From contig BDIU01000154.1 of NCBI GenBank assembly GCA_002118135.1, forward strand, positions 186,165 through 250,164: a stretch of 64,000 nucleotides of DNA, given 5' to 3'. Every line of letters begins with the position of its first letter. Position 1 is the stretch's first letter. This DNA comes from Trebouxia sp. TZW2008. Its lineage: Eukaryota; Chlorophyta; Trebouxiophyceae; Trebouxiales; Trebouxiaceae. The translations under genes and the position numbers were made by a program. Below are positions 60,301 to 64,000 of the stretch, piece after piece. The notes beneath the pieces were generated by a model. The model worked only from the letters and a program-made list of their open reading frames with translations, was not told the DNA's origin and did not search any database.

Positions 60301-61411
60301 GCAAACTGCCGGAAACAGGCCAAACTTCAGCAACGGTAATGGAATTATAGGGTCATACGGCAGCAGTACCAATGGGGCAGGTTTTGCAACAGGGCAGGGC
60401 AATGCGTATGAGCCCCTGCCAGGCAACACTGCCTCTAGCAGCAGCAGAGGAACTGGTACGGTGGGCATTCAGCCGTACAATCCACAGGGGAGGAATGGTG
60501 CCAATGGGGTTGCTGTCAATGGGCAGCCTGGTAATGGTAATGGGCACCTGGTGCTGTCTGATAGGCAGCAGAGTGGGCAACAGGCAAGCAGCTCACTGCC
60601 TACTTGGGGCTCGTGGGGCCACTGGCCAGTTCAGGTAGGCCTGTGTAGTGAAATTCCTGGTTTGCTTGTTGGCAAGCTTTGCTGGAGGTTTCGCACGCAT
60701 CTGTGCACCGTGAATGTTGCTTGCTCACGCAAGTTCCATTGCAGTGATCAATGCGTCAGCTTTGACAGGAACTTGTCTTTGCTTCATGCAATCATGCAGT
60801 TACTGATGCGTTAAGTGCCAACAAATGTAGGCCTCTGAATAGCACATCCCAAACTGAACATGTGTTGTTGACTGATGGTCCTTGGCTGTATCCAGAATGG
60901 GTCATGGCCAAACATCTGGGGACAGAATGCTCTGCTGCGCCCACAGAATGGAACAGACCATACACAAACTCCAGAATCAGCGCGAGAGGCTCTCAAATTC
61001 GTGTTTTCAGCAGAAGGGGCCTTCTTTCGAGATTTCATCATGGACGAGCTGGTGCGCAGCATAGATGCCATGTCTAGGTCACAGCTCAAAGCTGTAGTCA
61101 GCAGGCTAGGCCTCACAGGCGCATCTTTACCCTTGTTTCTGTTGGGAGACCTCAAATACATCCCTTTGACCCCTGATCTAGATGCTGAGGACAAGAAAGT
61201 GATGGACAATGTCACAAAGCTGGGCAACTTTTTGACTGGGGGTGATGCAGCAGGCCTAGTTGGGGGTAGCTCAGACCCCCAGGTCATGCGGGAGATGTTG
61301 CCGTTTCTGCCAAATGTTGCCACTGAAATCGCACCTGAGGTTGCGAGGCGCCTAGCAAGCAGACTGTCAGCCCGTGCTGTGAGAGAGCTGTTTGTGACAA
61401 GTCCTCCTTGA
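54326..61411 (+). CDS. ABC1/UbiB-family atypical kinase, plastid ABC1K6-like
   Basis: ABC1K proteins in plastids associate with plastoglobules and influence prenyl-lipid metabolism. The N terminus (MHSQLTTLKQTRLATVGVGA, basic, Ser/Thr-rich) suits a transit peptide. Family blocks in order: FWSRRPVAVIRRVLQLLG (54.8 kb); RELREIVTSLGPAYIKLGQA then LSIRPDILSP, holding the KxGQ-type motif (55.25 kb); MIEQELGRPWQEIYSELTPR and PIAAASLGQV, the Ala-rich nucleotide loop (55.75 kb); GQQVAVKVQRP, the catalytic Lys region (56.45 kb); WAARFFEELDYVREGNNGIL (56.8 kb); RRVLTTSWLEGEKLSG (57.1 kb); ADPHPGNLIRTPDGRLAILDFG, conserved Asp/Asn and DFG (57.9 kb); FPFKIPPYFALIIRAISVLE (59.2 kb); AIVDEAYPFVAKMLLTDDSP (59.6 kb); and a C-terminal module (AEGAFFRDFIMDELVRSIDA, LASRLSARAVRELF) typical of the ABC1K6 branch. 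A Gly/Asn/Ser-rich insert (about 60.15-60.95 kb) separates the last two parts. All catalytic motifs are present. Confidence 0.9.
56685..56790 (+). repeat. Tandem copy of an ABC1K exon start
   Basis: Two 65-bp units (from CTGCAGCAAGTCTGCGG and CTGCAGGAAGTTTGCTG) carry CTTCTTGAGGCGTTTC or TTCTTGAGGCGTTTCC and an xxCATCAAG/ATATCAAGG continuation. The second leads into the exon with TDVVGLLDEWAARFFEELDY. The first holds a matching CTGCAG acceptor but reads out of the gene. Confidence 0.7.
58060..58180 (+). repeat. Tandem copy of an ABC1K exon end and donor
   Basis: TTCCTGTTTTGGGCAAGGTA, the end of the exon IDPGTNLRPILPVLGK plus its donor, recurs 54 bp later as TTCCTGTCTAGGGCAAGGTG, with similar sequence for about 50 bp. 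The copy has a stop and lies in the intron. Confidence 0.7.
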
Positions 61412-61776
61412 GCCAGTGGTTTCAAACTTGTGATATGACACGAGTTCAGCCGCGCAGCAGTAAGACAATACATTAAAGTCTGATGCATTGCTCTGTGTAT
61501 TGCCACATTGTTGATGTCATTGCTAAGTCCTTTCATACATTGTACATTTGTCAGCTTAGAAGCACTTTCGTGTTCCTGGGTCTTTACAAGACAGTCTTGA
61601 GCGCTGCAGCACTGGCTTTGCAGAATTGTCGTGTTCCTAGCGCTTTACAAAATGGACTTGAGCGTTGCAGCATCAGGCACCACTAGCTCCAGCATTTGAG
61701 CAGCTGCTGCCATGTCATCTGGTACAGGCGCTGCAGCAGAGCACAGCACAGCTTGTCATTGTCTGTTTCTGCGTAG
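61412..61776. repeat. 3' intergenic region with a 58-bp tandem duplication
   Basis: The ABC1K and pseudouridine synthase genes converge here. At 61565-61680 two units share TCGTGTTCCT(A/G)G, CTTTACAA and CTTGAGCG(T/C)TGCAGCA, about 58 bp apart. No gene recognised. Confidence 0.6.
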
Positions 61777-63290
61777 CTATTGAGTGTAGGCAGGTATGTA
61801 GGAATAATGTTGAAAGTCATTGAGCGATATGGCATGGATACAGATCAGTACCACACCTACGAGTTGCAGAGGCTGTTGAGAAATGGGATGTCGCAATGTG
61901 AGGGATGCAGCATGTAGAGCCTGTCTTGAGATCCAAGGTCCCTGCATTGCACAACAAGCTAATCAGGAGCTGCAACTCTGTTGTGATGAACAAAGGGGAT
62001 ATCAAGGTAAGGCAGATTTAGCAGCAACAACTACATTGGCCTGCTTTGAGCTGGAATGCTAGCTTGGACATGTACAGAATCTAGGCAGTGATATTGCCAT
62101 TGTCACCAAACTGCAGAAACAGTTGAGCAGGATATGCATACCTGTAGCCCATATACGTCATCACCCAAGATAGCATGACCAGCATGCGCCAGGTGCACTC
62201 TGATCTGCACACAAAACCAGACGTAAAGATTTGCCATGGGTGAAAGTGGCCCAGCACAGATCATTTTAGCAATGCACAGCAGTCCAACAGATATCAATGC
62301 ATTGCATACTGAACATGTCCAGCGTGTAGCATCAGCAAGTCTGATCTGTGCAAAGAAATTGCAAGCAGGGAATGGTCACCTGGTGAGTACGACCTGTGCG
62401 AGGCATTGCCACCACCAAAGCTGCACCCCTGTGTTCAATGCACAACAGCATCAGTGAACTGATGAAGGTCAAGCTTAGCAAAAAAGGACTTGTTCACTGG
62501 CAGGAGTTGTGCCCAGAAAATGTTTCAAGCATAAAAGTACATGTTGAACAACAGCTGCATCAGCCATAGGGCATTCAGCAGCAAAATGTCTGACTACTCT
62601 TCCACTCATGTTCAAACAGTTTCGCATTGCCCAAATAGTGATATGTGATCATGCGGTTGGTGCATTCCATAGCGGTTCCCAGGCTCACCCAGTGAACTAG
62701 CCTCCAAGTAAGGCAAGTCAACATGCTTCTGTATTCCAGTGTGCATGCTATGCATGGCATGCAAGGGCGGCTTTGAGGCGTCACCTGGTTTTGTTTGTAG
62801 CTTCTGAGGCAACAAGGCCATAGGTATACCCTTCCAGCAGCACTTTTTCATTGCTGCTGATGACACTGAAGTCAGTAAGAGATGCGTCACCAGAGGGCAC
62901 CACCGCGCGAGCAATCCTGCAACAGTACGATACAAGCAGCTGATCATCACAGCAAAAGTCTGCTTGGTTGCAAGCTATGTTCATCATATCAAAAGCCTGT
63001 CTTGTTGCTACACAAACAAACGCAAGGGGGAGCACGCCAGACTGAGCTGTCAAAAGTGATACACTTAGCACAACCCCGCAAACAAGTTGTAGCAGCATTG
63101 CATAGTACAAGTAGTGTTCACAGGACATTACAGAATAAGAGCAACACGCCCGCAGGCAGCAAGGCGCTTACTGCTCAGTCGGATGCCTGTCGATAGGAGC
63201 ATCCACAGAGAACTTTTCTGAAATGGGTGCACCTGAGGATATGGCCAAGTAGCTCTTCTTGGCAGTCCGCTCACTGCAGATCTCACACAG
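61777..63290 (-). CDS. RluA-family RNA pseudouridine synthase (5' end not resolved)
   Basis: Converts uridine to pseudouridine in rRNA, tRNA or mRNA. Exons visible on the minus strand: from about 63285 (ERTAKKSYLAISSGAPISEK then FSVDAPIDRHPTEQ), about 62830-62915 (IARAVVPSGDASLTDFSVIS, SNEKVLLEG), 62381-62428 (ALVVAMPRTGRTHQ), about 62148-62205 (IRVHLAHAGHAILGDDVYGL) and 61777-61941 (GPWISRQALHAASLTLRHPI, to a TAG at 61777). Phases agree at the junctions I checked. The family boxes TGRTHQIRVHL and GDxxYG are intact. The catalytic-aspartate motif (HRLDxxTSG) and the N terminus should lie upstream (above 63290), where I could not find them; they may be beyond the window edge. Confidence 0.82.
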
Positions 63291-64000
63291 ATGTGACAGT
63301 GCTGAGAATATGCATAGCCAACACAGCTTTTGAAGCTGTCTTCAGTAGTTCTATATGTCCAATAGCTCATTTGCAATCATGCATGCATGCCCTGCACACA
63401 GTTTGCAAGCTAAAATCTTGCTCAAGCTCCTTGCTCAAGCAGTGTGCTCAAACAATGGTTCAGCTTGCAAATTGTGCGCAGGGCTTTGGTGCATGCATGG
63501 AAAAGAGATATGTCCATGAGCTTTGCTCGATGAGTCAAGCCTGAGCTTCAGGGTTCTAGAAATCCAGAGACTAGGCAGGTGACAGGACGTGCTTGCTTTC
63601 ATGCATGAAGTTAGCAGTAAAAGCAGCAGTGCGAACAAGATTCCAGCAGTATGAGCACAGCAACAGGCACAGCAACAGGCACAGCAACAGGCACAGCAAC
63701 AGGCACAGTAAAGGGCACAGCAAAGGCATGGTAGAGGACATAGCAAAAGCAGAAGGGACTTCGGGCAAAAGACACCACCAGGGACACAGCAAAGATGGGT
63801 CTCCTTGACAACATCACTGCAGAAAAGCAACAAGGAGGCACAGAATGCCCCTAGGCGACAGCACTGCAGAAAGCAGGGAATGCTTGCAAATGAAAGTGCT
63901 GCAGAAGACATAGCAAACAGCAAGAAAGAACTCAGCTTGATAAAGATGCAGCAGCCGCAGCAGCATCGACTGTAGCCGTTGTGCGGCATATGCATCAACT
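63291..64000. other. Right-end region with a 12-bp minisatellite
   Basis: Upstream of the recognised pseudouridine synthase exons and probably part of its introns or 5' region. Contains about four exact units of AACAGGCACAGC at 63657-63710 and degenerate continuation (CACAGCAAAGG, CACCAGGGACACAGC) to about 63800. Open frames through the repeat are low-complexity (Cys/Leu-rich on the minus strand) and not credible proteins. Confidence 0.6.

Noticed and set aside
63435..63998. 187-codon minus-strand frame with Cys/Leu repeats
   Set aside because: Produced by the 12-bp minisatellite; hydrophobic Cys repeats with no family signature.

Overview
This is nuclear DNA of a photosynthetic eukaryote, most likely a unicellular green alga (Chlorophyta; a trebouxiophyte is my guess). 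The evidence is protein families split by many short GT..AG introns with CTGCAG-type acceptors, organellar proteins (a plastid-type ABC1 kinase, an organellar IF-3, a mitochondrial pyruvate carrier, a mitochondrial inner membrane protease and a COX23-like protein), a plant-type phospholipase D with an N-terminal C2 domain, and a plant-type SHPRH helicase/ubiquitin ligase. There is no operon-style bacterial organisation, and I found no rRNA, tRNA or CRISPR array. Gene models were spliced by eye: exons with conserved motifs and matching intron phases are firm, while terminal exons and transcript ends are often not.

Layout. 0-2.3 kb: 5' part of phospholipase D (minus, runs off the left edge). 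2.9-5.5 kb: short-chain dehydrogenase/reductase (minus). 6.2-9.2 kb: two minus-strand genes in tight tandem, a COX23-like twin-CX9C protein followed 49 nt later by an organellar IF-3. 10.2-11.3 kb: a small basic UPF0390-type protein (minus), preceded at 4 nt by a 102-codon ORF. 11.3-11.9 kb: MPC1 (plus). 12.5-14.2 kb: NMN adenylyltransferase (minus). 14.9-16.0 kb: IMP1-like signal peptidase (plus). 17.5-21.8 kb: ubiquitin-specific protease with a coiled-coil region and a predicted C-terminal membrane anchor (plus). 21.8-26 kb: no recognisable gene, but a 57/27-bp minisatellite and three diverged copies of an exon-like segment. 26.2-41.9 kb: a very long SHPRH-type SNF2 helicase/RING gene (minus) whose introns hold a TA-flanked MITE, simple repeats and relics of duplicated exons. 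42.0-47.6 kb: BRCT domain joined to a REXO/SDN-type DEDDh 3'-5' exonuclease (plus), with a 5'-truncated LINE in an intron. 48.3-53.2 kb: VHS/GAT (TOM1-like) protein (plus). 53.5-54.3 kb: VOC (glyoxalase-fold) protein (minus). 54.3-61.4 kb: ABC1K6-like atypical kinase (plus). 61.8-63.3 kb: RluA-family pseudouridine synthase (minus).

How it fits together. Most genes are housekeeping (organelle function, NAD synthesis, ubiquitin pathway, RNA modification and decay). Neighbours are not obviously one pathway. The strongest themes are architectural. Genes are packed very tightly: divergent starts share a single palindromic ATGCAT, another divergent pair starts 67 bp apart, and same-strand pairs lie 49 nt and 4 nt apart. 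The introns carry many local tandem duplications (about 50-190 bp) that copy exon edges and splice sites and then decay; I count at least seven in this window, including a triplicated exon carrying the helicase DEAQ box.
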